From assembly GCF_900019265.1 (NCBI RefSeq), contig NZ_CYGX02000057.1:1-63369 (forward strand): a DNA stretch of 63,369 nucleotides, given 5' to 3'. Shown here one piece after another: positions 35,743 through 43,890 of this stretch. The position numbers and the translations under genes are program-made. The notes under the pieces are model-generated. The model saw only the letters and a list, made by a program, of their open reading frames with translations, did not search any database and was not told where the DNA came from. Each line of letters opens with the position of its first letter. The first letter of the stretch is position 1. The DNA comes from Paraburkholderia ribeironis (GTDB taxonomy: Bacteria; Pseudomonadota; Gammaproteobacteria; Burkholderiales; Burkholderiaceae).

Positions 35743-37518
35743 CTAATCACCAGCACGAGCCGGGTGCTTGACGCGAGCTGGCAAAACGTGCCGGAACCGC
35801 TCTCGCTCGCGCTCCTCACTGAAAATGGACAGCGACGGTTTGACCAGATCGTGGCGCGAGACGATGCCGACCAGTTGATAGCCGGCTTCGTCCGCGACGA
35901 CCGGCACGCGATCCAGCCCGCGCGCCGCAAGACGCGCGGCGACATGGCGGCAGGTCTCGCCAGGCAGCGCGATCTCCGGGCGCTCGCCGGTGTACAGATC
36001 GCCGACCCGCGCTGCCGCGCGGCCGGCATCGAGCGCGGCGCTCACCGATCGGCGGTCCATCATGCCGATCAGCTCGCCGCGGCGCACGACCGGGAACGCG
36101 CGGTGTATCTGCCCGGGACCGAAATGCTGCTCGAGCGTGTCCGCGACGCTGGCGTCGGCGTCGATCGTCTGGACCGCTCGCGTCATCACTTCATCGACGT
36201 GATGGCGCTCGAGTGGATCGATGCCGTATTCGCGGTAGATGTGATAGCCGCGCCGCGCGATCTTCTCCGTCAGGATCGACCGGCGCATGAACAGCACCGT
36301 AAAACCATACGAAACGGCGGCGGCGGTCAGAAGCGGCAGCAACGCATTGGCGTCGTGCGTCAATTCGAATGCGAATACCACGGCCATGATCGGTGCGCGC
36401 ATCATGCCGCCGAGCGCGGCCGCCATGAAAACCAGCGGCCAGACCGCGGGATCGCCACCGGGCATCAGTGGACCGAGCACCGCGCCAACGCCGGCGCCCA
36501 TCATCAGCAACGGTGCGAGCACCCCACCGGAGGTGCCGGACGCCAGCGCGATCACCCAGATCACCGCCTTGACCAGCACGATCGCGAGGACCACGCCGAC
36601 GGCGAGATGATTCATCAGCAGATCGCCGATCACGTCATAGCCGACGCCGAGCGCGCGGGGCTGAAAATAGCCGCCGATGCCGACCGCGAGGCCGCCGAGC
36701 GCGGGCCACCACATCCAGTGCAACGGTAGCCGCGCGAACGCGTCCTCGACCTTGTACAGCCAGTTCGACAACGCCCACGACAGCGCCCCGGTGATCAGCC
36801 CCGCCACCGCGCACGAAGCGAGTCCGAGCGCTCCGAGCGGCAGCGTCTGCAGCGGAAAAAGCGGGCCGCTCGCCAGCAGCAACGGCCGCGAGAAACCCGC
36901 CACCGCGCACGCAACCGCAACCGGCAACAGACTGCGCGGCCGCAACTCGAAGAGCAGGAGTTCCACCGCTAGCAGCACGGCTGCAACCGGCGTGCCGAAC
37001 ACCGCCGTCATCCCGGCGACCGCACCCGCCACCAGCAGCGTTTTGCGCTCGCCGCTCGACAGATGGAAAAACTGCGCGATCAACGAGCCGAGCGCGCCGC
37101 CTGTCATGATGATCGGCCCCTCGGCACCGAACGGGCCGCCGCTGCCGATCGCGATCGCCGAAGCGAGCGGCTTGAGCACCGCCACTTTCGGCGACATCCT
37201 GCTCTTGCCGAACAGGATCGCCTCGATGGCTTCGGGAATGCCGTGCCCGCGAATCTGCTCCGAGCCGAAACGTGCAATCAGTCCGACGATCAGCCCGCCA
37301 ATCACCGGCATCGCGATGACCCACAGGCCCAGCGTGTGGCCCGCGGGCGAGCGGTCCGCGACCGACAGCGTCTGAAAGAAGAACGCGTTCGTGAAGAAGC
37401 GGATCAGATGAAGCAGAAAATCGGCGGCGACCGTACTCAGGATGCCGACAACCGCCGCAATCGCGGTGATCCGTAAAAGTCGCGTATCGGTGGCGAAGTC
37501 GCCCTTCGATGAATTCAT
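35743..37518 (-). CDS. ClC-family anion channel/transporter with CBS domains, copy 1
   Basis: A 591-residue ClC protein. Family motifs are RGHGIPEAIEAIL, GSGGPFGAEGP with the gating Glu, GMTAVFGTPVAAVLLAVELLLFE and SGTSGGVLAPLL. Two CBS domains occupy about residues 440-565 (VDEVMTRAVQTIDAD, PVVADEAGYQLVGIVSRHDL). Against E. coli ClcA the selectivity Ser of GSGIPE is His, and the internal proton Glu position appears to be Leu. It is divergent from a small membrane protein/usp operon, with a dyad upstream on each side. It is strongly similar to copy 2 at 41684. Confidence 0.92.
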   Translation of the reverse strand: MNSSKGDFATDTRLLRITAIAAVVGILSTVAADFLLHLIRFFTNAFFFQTLSVADRSPAGHTLGLWVIAMPVIGGLIVGLIARFGSEQIRGHGIPEAIEAILFGKSRMSPKVAVLKPLASAIAIGSGGPFGAEGPIIMTGGALGSLIAQFFHLSSGERKTLLVAGAVAGMTAVFGTPVAAVLLAVELLLFELRPRSLLPVAVACAVAGFSRPLLLASGPLFPLQTLPLGALGLASCAVAGLITGALSWALSNWLYKVEDAFARLPLHWMWWPALGGLAVGIGGYFQPRALGVGYDVIGDLLMNHLAVGVVLAIVLVKAVIWVIALASGTSGGVLAPLLMMGAGVGAVLGPLMPGGDPAVWPLVFMAAALGGMMRAPIMAVVFAFELTHDANALLPLLTAAAVSYGFTVLFMRRSILTEKIARRGYHIYREYGIDPLERHHVDEVMTRAVQTIDADASVADTLEQHFGPGQIHRAFPVVRRGELIGMMDRRSVSAALDAGRAAARVGDLYTGERPEIALPGETCRHVAARLAARGLDRVPVVADEAGYQLVGIVSRHDLVKPSLSIFSEERERERFRHVLPARVKHPARAGD

Positions 37519-37620
37519 GTGTACTGGGCTCCCGCCGTCAGTGGAGAAACACGATCAAGTGCCGGCCGCACCGCATGCCGGCATCGCGGCAGCCGTCGTT
37601 CGACTACATGCCGATATTGC

Positions 37621-37633
37621 ATCATTTTGTGAT
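37621..37633 (-). promoter_or_regulatory. Operator-like dyad B, upstream of ClC copy 1
   Basis: On the minus strand it reads ATCAC-AAA-ATGAT, followed by a -10-like TGCAATAT (CAATAT at 37619-37614). One position departs from the ATCAC-N3-GTGAT core. It lies about 103 bases before the ClC start and shares a 290-base divergent region with dyad C. Confidence 0.65.
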
Positions 37634-37721
37634 GTAATAGCGCAATCTGCAACCGACACGGTACCGACCTCGCATAAAGACGGCACCATGCTGGGCATGA
37701 AGCGCCGCCGCCCCCATTTAG

Positions 37722-37734
37722 ATCACAATGTGAT
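37722..37734 (+). promoter_or_regulatory. Operator-like dyad C, upstream of the small membrane protein–usp operon
   Basis: ATCAC-AAT-GTGAT is a perfect inverted repeat and the best copy of the motif together with dyad F. It runs directly into TATAAT at 37736-37741. The downstream ATG is at 37810, giving a leader of about 60 bases. Confidence 0.75.
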
Positions 37735-37809
37735 ATATAATAGACCGCAAAGCGATCGTAAGGGTATGCGAAGCGACGCGACGGCGATCGCACCATGCAG
37801 GGGGTTCAC

Positions 37810-37995
37810 ATGGTCATCGGCAATGATTTTGAAATCGGCTATTTGCTAGTTGCCTTTGCGCTGCTCGGCATCATTCTGATTGGCGGTCTGCTCGATACGC
37901 TGCATCTCCACAAACTGCACCCGCGGTTGCTTGGCGCAACGGTCGGCGCGCTGCTGGGATTCGCGCTGATCGAAGCCGTGCCGCTCTTTACCTGA
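37810..37995 (+). CDS. Small two-helix membrane protein of the regulon
   Basis: A 61-residue protein beginning MVIGNDFEIGYLLVAFALLG. Two hydrophobic segments (about 10-28 and 42-59) are separated by a His/Leu-rich loop (DTLHLHKLHPR). The ATG at 37810 is preferred over 37795 because GGGGG lies before it. The second universal stress gene follows 60 bases later, probably in the same transcript. No family recognised. The His-rich loop could bind a metal or sense pH, but that is speculation. Confidence 0.65.
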   Translation: MVIGNDFEIGYLLVAFALLGIILIGGLLDTLHLHKLHPRLLGATVGALLGFALIEAVPLFT

Positions 37996-38055
37996 GCGCG
38001 TGGCGCTTCGCAGTTGGCGCACCTCGCGCCATCCGCCGTCGACGTGGAAGCACCA

Positions 38056-38505
38056 ATGCTGGCTCCGTTCTCGCGCATTCTGCTGTGTTATGACGGCACA
38101 CCGGAAGGACAACGGGCGTTGCGCTGCGGCGCGATGCTTGCGCGGCAGTTGCAGGCCGAAACGCATCTGCTGTCCGTGCTGGATACGACCTGCTGGTCGA
38201 CCGGATTCGGCGTACTGGCGTCGATGAATTTCGAAGTGGACAAACGCGAGGCGGAAAGGACGCTCGACGAAGGTATCGACAAGTTGCGCGCGTGGGGCGT
38301 CGTCGCAACCGGTCATCTGGCGGTAGGCGGCGCGGTGGAAAACATCGCACGCTTCGCTCGCTTACTCCATCCTGATCTGATCGTCGTGGGCCATCAGACG
38401 CAAGGTATTTTCGCCCGATGGTGGACGGGTGAAAATCACGCAACTCTTCTGGACCGTGTGTCGTGCCGCGTGCTGTTCGAGGTGGTGGACCCGCCCGCCG
38501 ATTGA
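38056..38505 (+). CDS. Universal stress protein (UspA family), copy 2
   Basis: A 149-residue Usp starting MLAPFSRILLCYDGTPEGQRAL. It has DLIVVGHQTQGIFARWWTGENH and LLDRVSCRVLFEV near the C-terminus. The ATG at 38056 has GGAAG seven bases upstream; a TTG at 38014 would add 14 residues. It shares motifs with copy 1 on the opposite strand 2.5 kb away, showing duplication within the locus. It is downstream of dyad C. Confidence 0.9.
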   Translation: MLAPFSRILLCYDGTPEGQRALRCGAMLARQLQAETHLLSVLDTTCWSTGFGVLASMNFEVDKREAERTLDEGIDKLRAWGVVATGHLAVGGAVENIARFARLLHPDLIVVGHQTQGIFARWWTGENHATLLDRVSCRVLFEVVDPPAD

Positions 38506-38590
38506 TCGCGGCTCATCGAAAAAGCAGGAACAGTGCGTTGCATGGGTATGCCGCCGCGCATCGACGCACGTCATGATGCTGGAGGCAACC

Positions 38591-38737
38591 ATGATGGACT
38601 TTCTTGTGCAATTGACAGTCGCGCTCGTGCTACTCGCAGCAGTGGTGCTGACGGCCGCAAGGCCCGAGCGCCGGGACAGTCTGCATGAACGGATGCTTCA
38701 CGCCGGCACGCGCCGGCATTGGTGGAACCGTCATTGA
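38591..38737 (+). CDS. Small single-helix membrane protein
   Basis: A 48-residue protein with one hydrophobic helix (FLVQLTVALVLLAAVVLTAA, about residues 4-23) and a basic C-terminus rich in Arg and His. GGAGG lies four bases before ATG 38591; a second ATG follows immediately. It is the likely third gene of the dyad C operon, 85 bases after the usp gene. No family recognised. Confidence 0.55.
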   Translation: MMDFLVQLTVALVLLAAVVLTAARPERRDSLHERMLHAGTRRHWWNRH

Positions 38738-38866
38738 ATCAGGCATTGAGTCCGGCATTGAGTCCGGCGTGCGATGCGGTGGCGCTCGGCGGCGGCAACC
38801 CGGCACCTATGCGGCCACACCCATGCGGCCAGTGAGCCGATCATCGCCAAGGGCTTGCGCGTTGCG

Positions 38867-39292
38867 CTACGCGTCGGGCCACAGAAAGAAAATATGTGAC
38901 TCGTCTCCCTTGGAACTGACGGGTGCAGCGTTTGCAGGATGTCCCACGTGCCAACGGCTGGCCGGCGAACAGCAGCCACCCGGCCACTTCACGAGTACCA
39001 ACGGGCTACCGGACAGCCCGTCGAGCAAGGTCGCGCCGTACACTCCGACTACGGTGGTCGGAACATCGTAGAAGTATGAAGCCGACGACGACGACCACGC
39101 GGCCGGCCGTGCGCTTCGCAGTAGCTTGCGCAGGCTGCCGGTCCAGGAGGTCGAAGCGCGGACAGGTCCTGCATCGTGGTCACTCGCTCGCGCCATTGCG
39201 GAACACGTGACAACAGGGAAAACAGCGGGGATGACTGCGCTGACGCACGCCACCAGCATCAGCGAGTAGCACCGCGACGAACGTCGTTTCAT
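38867..39292 (-). CDS. Exported protein of unknown function
   Basis: A 141-residue frame starting MKRRSSRCYSLMLVACVSA, a good signal peptide with cleavage near ARA. The mature part contains SYFYDVPTTVVGVYGATLL, PLVLVKWPGGCCSPASRWHV and ends HIFFLWPDA, with several Cys. GGAAGGATGG precedes the start. I recognise no family, and the composition is less typical than that of its neighbours. It lies 55 bases after the DUF1840 gene on the same strand and could be the second gene of the dyad D unit. Confidence 0.5.
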   Translation of the reverse strand: MKRRSSRCYSLMLVACVSAVIPAVFPVVTCSAMARASDHDAGPVRASTSWTGSLRKLLRSARPAAWSSSSASYFYDVPTTVVGVYGATLLDGLSGSPLVLVKWPGGCCSPASRWHVGHPANAAPVSSKGDESHIFFLWPDA

Positions 39293-39347
39293 CGTTCCAT
39301 CCTTCCAACCCGACAAGCCGTGCAACGCGGCTGGCCAGCCTCGACGT

Positions 39348-39665
39348 CTAAAGTCCCCAGATAATGTCCGCATCACTCTTGCGCGCTTCCCGCATCATGT
39401 CCAGAAACGGCCATGCGCGCTGCGAGAGCCCGTGGTTCGATTCGCGCTGGTTGCCAGGCGAGCGGTGCAATGCTTCGAGTGCGGCTTGTGCGGTCACATC
39501 CTCCGAGATCGCGGCTTCGAGCCGGCCAATCGCGCCGGGCAGCTCATCGCGCCTGATGACCCCGCGCTCACCGAGACGCTTGCCGACCAAGCCCAGCAGA
39601 TATTGCGCAAGGTCGCGGAGCATCACCACGTCCGGCGATGCCGTCGATTGAAAAGTAATCAGCAT
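39348..39665 (-). CDS. DUF1840 protein
   Basis: A 105-residue DUF1840-family protein: MLITFQSTASPDVVMLRDLAQYLLGLVGK at the N-terminus and a C-terminal SQRAWPFLDMMREARKSDADIIWG, both diagnostic. AAGGAG lies seven bases before the ATG at 39665, so the longer open frame upstream is not used. No signal or membrane segment is seen. The family's function is unknown to me. It carries dyad D upstream and so belongs to the regulon. Confidence 0.88.
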   Translation of the reverse strand: MLITFQSTASPDVVMLRDLAQYLLGLVGKRLGERGVIRRDELPGAIGRLEAAISEDVTAQAALEALHRSPGNQRESNHGLSQRAWPFLDMMREARKSDADIIWGL

Positions 39666-39785
39666 GATCGGCTCCTTCTCGATGACGCGCGTGAACACTT
39701 GACGTTCCGGACTCCTGCGCGTCTGCCCGGCGCGGCACCGATTCATACATCGCCGCACCAGTCGGTTCCTCTTCAGTCATTTTAT

Positions 39786-39798
39786 ATCACAACGTGAC
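39786..39798 (-). promoter_or_regulatory. Operator-like dyad D, upstream of DUF1840
   Basis: On the minus strand it reads GTCAC-GTT-GTGAT followed by ATAAAATG, so a -10-like TATAAA (39786-39781) overlaps its end. One position departs from the core ATCAC-N3-GTGAT. It is 121 bases before the gene. Confidence 0.65.
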
Positions 39799-39916
39799 AA
39801 ACCTGAACGGTATGCGGGTCCGCGCAACCGATGCGCGCGTGCCGGGTCCTGCTATAGCAGAACAACCCGACACGTGGCCCATTCTGTAACGCAACAGGCA
39901 AAAAGGGCGGGTTTAT

Positions 39917-39929
39917 ATCATATTGAAAT
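39917..39929 (+). promoter_or_regulatory. Operator-like dyad E, upstream of the HPP-CBS gene
   Basis: ATCAT-ATT-GAAAT is the weakest copy of the motif (two departures), but it keeps the strict arrangement: a perfect TATAAT (39929-39934) overlaps its downstream end. The gene starts about 85 bases later. Confidence 0.55.
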
Positions 39930-40015
39930 ATAATCATGACCAGAGTGTATTCGCGTTGCCAGGGTTTCCCCGGTAATCTCAGCCCCCGGCATAATCGACT
40001 ACGTCCCTTTCTATC

Positions 40016-41179
40016 TTGTCCGCCTCCATCGCTCTTCGCTGGCTTTCCAGCTTCATCCCCGTCCCCGTTACCGTGAAATGGCAGGAACGTGCCCGCTCGT
40101 GTCTCGGCGCACTGCTGGGCATCGCGTTTACGGGCGGCTCCATGTACTTGCTGCTGGGGCCTGCGGCGAAGATTCCGTTGCTCGTCGCGCCGATGGGCGC
40201 CTCCGCGGTGCTGCTGTTTGCCGTGCCCGCGAGCCCGCTGGCGCAACCGTGGTCGATCATCGGTGGCAATCTCGTGTCCGCGACGATCGGCGTGACTTGT
40301 GCCAGCACCATTGCCGATCCGACCTTGGCGGCCGCGCTGGCCGTCGCGCTATCGATCTGCGGCATGTTTGCGCTTCGCTGCGTGCACCCGCCATCGGGCG
40401 CTGTCGCGCTGACCGCGGTGCTGGGCGGACCCGCCATTCACGCGCTGGGCTACCGGTTCGTGCTGGAGCCGATCGCGATCCAGTCTGCCGCGCTGCTGTG
40501 CGCCGCCCTCGTCTATCACGCCGCCACCGGCCACCGCTATCCGCACGCGGGCCGGCCGGCCCGCAGCGCCGGCAATGCCGCCGACGATGCGGCCCGCGCC
40601 GGCTTTACCCGCGCCGACCTCGAAGCGGTATTACGGCGCCGCGGTGAACTGTTGGACATCGATCCCGACGATCTCGAATCGCTGCTGCGCGAAACGCAGC
40701 TGCAGGCCTTCGCTCGAAGCTTCAACGAACTGACCTGCGAAGACATCATGGCGCGGCACGTCGTCTCGGTGTCCGCGGACAGCCGCGCAGCCGCCGCGTG
40801 GGGTCTGCTCAAGCGCAACAAGGTCAAGGCGCTCCCCGTGACCGATGCCGACCAGCGGCTGACGGGTATCATCACGCGGGCCGACCTGCTCGACAAACGG
40901 ACATTCGGCAAATCCGCGCCCTTTCTCGCCTACTTCGACGGTTGGCTGCGCGGCGATACGCAGCGCCAGCCGATGGTCGGCGATCTGATGAGCACCGACG
41001 TCTGCACCGTCAACGCAGGCGCGCCGATTACCGATGTCGTGCCGATGTTCGCGAACTACGGCCACCACCATATCCCGGTGCTCGGTTCCGCCGGGCGCGT
41101 GGTTGGCATGATCACGCAGATGGATCTGATCTCCGGCCTCTACCGGCAAACCGTGCTCAAGGAGCAGCAGGCCGGCTAG
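40016..41179 (+). CDS. HPP-family membrane protein with two CBS domains
   Basis: A 387-residue protein. The HPP domain (about residues 20-165) has four helices, LLVAPMGASAVLLFAVP and the name-giving CVHPPSGAVAL. Two CBS modules follow near 240-385 (LTCEDIMARHVVSVSAD, VGDLMSTDVCTVNAG, GHHHIPVLGSAGRVVGMIT). The proposed start is a TTG at 40016, because there is no ATG before the first helix; the ribosome-binding site is poor. HPP proteins are implicated in nitrite transport in plastids and cyanobacteria; the bacterial substrate is open. Confidence 0.87.
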   Translation: MSASIALRWLSSFIPVPVTVKWQERARSCLGALLGIAFTGGSMYLLLGPAAKIPLLVAPMGASAVLLFAVPASPLAQPWSIIGGNLVSATIGVTCASTIADPTLAAALAVALSICGMFALRCVHPPSGAVALTAVLGGPAIHALGYRFVLEPIAIQSAALLCAALVYHAATGHRYPHAGRPARSAGNAADDAARAGFTRADLEAVLRRRGELLDIDPDDLESLLRETQLQAFARSFNELTCEDIMARHVVSVSADSRAAAAWGLLKRNKVKALPVTDADQRLTGIITRADLLDKRTFGKSAPFLAYFDGWLRGDTQRQPMVGDLMSTDVCTVNAGAPITDVVPMFANYGHHHIPVLGSAGRVVGMITQMDLISGLYRQTVLKEQQAG

Positions 41180-41217
41180 TCACGACGCGATACAACGCGC
41201 CACAGCACGGCGATTAC

Positions 41218-41230
41218 ATCACTTCGTGAT
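41218..41230 (+). promoter_or_regulatory. Operator-like dyad F, upstream of the MarR gene
   Basis: ATCAC-TTC-GTGAT is a perfect inverted repeat. TATAAT (41230-41235) begins at its last base. The MarR start at 41265 is only 34 bases after the dyad, so binding here would block the gene's own promoter, consistent with autoregulation. Confidence 0.75.
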
Positions 41231-41264
41231 ATAATCGCCGTTTATTCGCCGGGACGGGTGCCTC

Positions 41265-41681
41265 ATGAAAGTAAAAATTCGCGGCCTGAATAAAGCCGAT
41301 TTCGAGCAGCTATCGGAGTTTCGCTACCAGATGCGGCGCTTCGAGCGCTTCTCGGAGCAGGCCGCGCAAAGCGAGGGCATCACGCCGCTGCAGTATCTGT
41401 TGCTGCTGCATATCAAGGGCTATCCGGAGCGCGACTGGGCGACCGTCGGCGAGCTGGCCGAGCGGCTTCAGGCTCAGCATCATGGCGTCGTCGCGCTGGT
41501 GTCGCGTTGCGAAGCGCTCAATCTCGTACGCCGCCAGGTCAGCGCAACGGACCGCCGCCAGGTTGAAGTTCACCTCGAGAAAGCCGGCGAGCGAGTGCTG
41601 GCAAAGCTCGCCGAATTGCACCGCGCCGAATTGAAATCGCTCGAGGGCGCTTTCCAGATTCCACAAATCGACTTCGAGTAA
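41265..41681 (+). CDS. MarR-family regulator, proposed controller of the dyad regulon
   Basis: A 138-residue MarR protein. The winged HTH spans about 63-115: TVGELAERLQAQHHGVVALVSRCEALNLVRR, followed by the wing with the family motif ATDRRQVEVHL. The N-terminal dimerisation helices include FRYQMRRFERFSEQAAQ. There are no cysteines except one in the recognition region (VSRCEAL). It is the only DNA-binding regulator in 33-43.5 kb, where seven similar dyads occur, and one dyad covers its own promoter. It lies two bases upstream of ClC copy 2. Confidence 0.9.
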   Translation: MKVKIRGLNKADFEQLSEFRYQMRRFERFSEQAAQSEGITPLQYLLLLHIKGYPERDWATVGELAERLQAQHHGVVALVSRCEALNLVRRQVSATDRRQVEVHLEKAGERVLAKLAELHRAELKSLEGAFQIPQIDFE

Positions 41682-41683
41682 CC

Positions 41684-43483
41684 ATGAGCATGGATTCCCA
41701 CAAGCGTGACTTCTCGGCCAATGCGCGGCTGCCCGGCATTTTTGCGCTGGCGGCGTGTATCGGCGTGGTCAGCACGTTTGCCGCCTTCGTATTGCTGAAT
41801 CTGATTCGTCTGTTCACCAATCTGTTCTTCTTCGGCACGCTGTCGTTCGTCGAGCGTTCGCCGGCCACCAACACGCTCGGCCTGTGGGTGATCGGCGTGC
41901 CGGTGCTGGGCGGTCTGATCGTCGGCTTGATGGCGCGCTATGGTTCCGAAAAAATCCGCGGCCACGGCATTCCCGAAGCGATCGAAGCGATCCTGTTCGG
42001 CAAGAGCAAGATGTCGCCGAAAGTGGCGGTGCTCAAACCGCTGTCGTCCGGCATCGTGATCGGCAGCGGTGGCCCGTTCGGCGCGGAAGGCCCGATCATC
42101 ATGACCGGCGGCGCGCTCGGCTCGCTGATCGCGCAGTGCGTGAAAGTCACGTCGGTGGAGCGCAAGACGTTGCTGGTCGCGGGCGCCGCCGCCGGCATGA
42201 CCGCGGTGTTCGGCACACCGGTCGCGGCCGTGCTGCTGGCGGTCGAACTGCTGCTGTTCGAATGGCGCCCACGCAGTTTCCTGCCGGTCGCGGTGGCCTG
42301 CGCGGTCGCCGGTTTCGCCCGCGCGCTGTTCTTTGGCACGGGCCCGTTGTTCCCGCTGCAGACCGCCGCGCCGGATGGCTGGTCGCTGCTTTCCTGCGTG
42401 ATTGCCGGGCTGTTGTCGGGCGCACTGGCCTCGGGGCTGTCGGCGGCTATGTACAAGACCGAAGATCTGTTCGGCAAGCTGCCGGTCCACTGGATGTGGT
42501 GGCCGGCGCTCGGTGGCGTGGTGGTCGGCATCGGCGGGTGGCTCGAACCGCGCGCACTCGGTGTCGGTTACGACGTGATCGGTGATCTGCTGCACCAGCA
42601 CATCGCACTGCAGATTGCGTTGCTGCTGCTCGCCGTGAAGGCCGTCATGTGGGTCGTCGCGCTCGGGTCCGGCACATCCGGCGGCGTGCTCGCGCCGCTC
42701 CTGATGCTCGGCGCCGGGCTCGGCACCGTGCTCGCGCACATCCTGCCGGGCAGCCAGCCGGCGCTGTGGCCGCTCGTCTGCATGGCCGCCACGCTCGGCG
42801 CGACGCTCGGCGCTCCACTGACGGCAATCGTGTTCGCTTTCGGTCTCACCCACGACAGCAACGCGCTGCTGCCGCTGTTGACAGCAACGCTAGTCGCGCA
42901 CGGCTTCTCGACCGTGCTGATGCGCCGCTCGATCATGACGGAGAAGATCGCGCGCCGGGGCTATCACATCTATCGCGAGTACGGGGTCGATCCGCTCGAG
43001 CGTCACTACGTCGACGAGGTGATGACGGCCACGGTCGAATCGGTCGACGCCGACATGACGGTCGGTGAGACGCTGCAGCAGTTCTTCGGCGCCAACCAGG
43101 TGCGCCGCGCCTATCCCGTCGTGCGCGACGGTATGGTAATCGGCATGGTCGACCGGGCATTGCTCGAACGGTTCTGCGCGGAAGGACCCGAACTCGGCCG
43201 CGCGATGAGCCTCGCGCACGTGTTCAGGCAGCAGGCGCCGGCCTTTGCGTTGCCGTCCGAAACCTGCCGGCTCGTTGCGACCCGCTTGGCCGTGCACGGT
43301 CTGGAACGGTTGCCCGTGGTCGCGGACCGCAAGACGATGCGGCTCGTTGGAATCGTGTCGCGCAGCGACTTGATCAAGCCGTCGCTCAATCACTTCGAAG
43401 AAGAGCACAAGAAGGAACGTTTCCGGCGGCTCGCGCCCGCGCCCGGCAAGCGGCGCTTCAGTCCGGTTCGCAAGACGAGCTGA
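41684..43483 (+). CDS. ClC-family anion channel/transporter with CBS domains, copy 2
   Basis: A 599-residue paralogue of the ClC at 35743. It has the same core motifs (RGHGIPEAIEAILFGK, GSGGPFGAEGPIIMTGG, GTPVAAVLLAVELLLFE) and two CBS domains (about 445-570). As in copy 1, the selectivity position is His instead of Ser and the internal proton-Glu position appears to be Leu. The cytoplasmic linker RGYHIYREYG is also shared. The gene starts two bases after the MarR stop, so regulator and ClC are co-transcribed. Confidence 0.93.
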   Translation: MSMDSHKRDFSANARLPGIFALAACIGVVSTFAAFVLLNLIRLFTNLFFFGTLSFVERSPATNTLGLWVIGVPVLGGLIVGLMARYGSEKIRGHGIPEAIEAILFGKSKMSPKVAVLKPLSSGIVIGSGGPFGAEGPIIMTGGALGSLIAQCVKVTSVERKTLLVAGAAAGMTAVFGTPVAAVLLAVELLLFEWRPRSFLPVAVACAVAGFARALFFGTGPLFPLQTAAPDGWSLLSCVIAGLLSGALASGLSAAMYKTEDLFGKLPVHWMWWPALGGVVVGIGGWLEPRALGVGYDVIGDLLHQHIALQIALLLLAVKAVMWVVALGSGTSGGVLAPLLMLGAGLGTVLAHILPGSQPALWPLVCMAATLGATLGAPLTAIVFAFGLTHDSNALLPLLTATLVAHGFSTVLMRRSIMTEKIARRGYHIYREYGVDPLERHYVDEVMTATVESVDADMTVGETLQQFFGANQVRRAYPVVRDGMVIGMVDRALLERFCAEGPELGRAMSLAHVFRQQAPAFALPSETCRLVATRLAVHGLERLPVVADRKTMRLVGIVSRSDLIKPSLNHFEEEHKKERFRRLAPAPGKRRFSPVRKTS

Positions 43484-43492
43484 AAAAAAACA

Positions 43493-43523
43493 CGAAGAGG
43501 GTCGCGAGCACGCGCCCTCTTCG
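43493..43523. terminator. Hairpin after ClC copy 2
   Basis: CGAAGAGGG pairs with CCCTCTTCG around a 13-base GC-rich loop, ten bases after the ClC stop codon. An A-run (eight A) precedes it and no T-run follows, so it has the intrinsic-terminator layout only on the minus strand. On the plus strand it may still define the transcript end. Confidence 0.6.
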
Positions 43524-43890
43524 AGCGCATGGCATGCAGGCGCATTACATGCAATGCTCACGCGCGCAATGCCAGCCGGGGTTTGTCGCCCCACCTGTGC
43601 AACGCGCTTTCCCTCCAGCATACTGCCCGCCTCAACGCGGACAGCCGATCTGACAAGCCCCCAGTAGCACCGCACCGCCAGTCTTCCGATATGCGAACGG
43701 CGCCGCCGCCCTATGCCACAAGCAATCGCCGCCCGCCGTTTCCGCGCTCGTTCGGACACGGCGCGCAAAGCACGTGGAAGCGACCCGGAAACAGCGCCCG
43801 CGCACGTGACATCTAACTCCATAACCAGGATCGAATTGGACCGGCCCATGTGGGTCAGCCAGATTCCCGACCCGGTTTGGGAGGCATCTC
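43524..43890. other. Intergenic region before the DUF4142 gene
   Basis: No gene is supported. The strand content is mixed and short frames lack ribosome-binding sites. Around 43777-43815 GGAAAC is followed 15 bases later by GACATC, loosely like an ECF sigma promoter. The ECF sigma gene of the next cluster could use such a site, but the match is weak. Confidence 0.35.

Noticed and set aside
37722..37734. CRP or FNR binding site as an explanation of the shared dyad
   Set aside because: CRP sites are TGTGA-N6-TCACA and FNR sites TTGAT-N4-ATCAA. Here the arms have the opposite order (ATCAC then GTGAT) with a 3-base gap, so it is a different motif.
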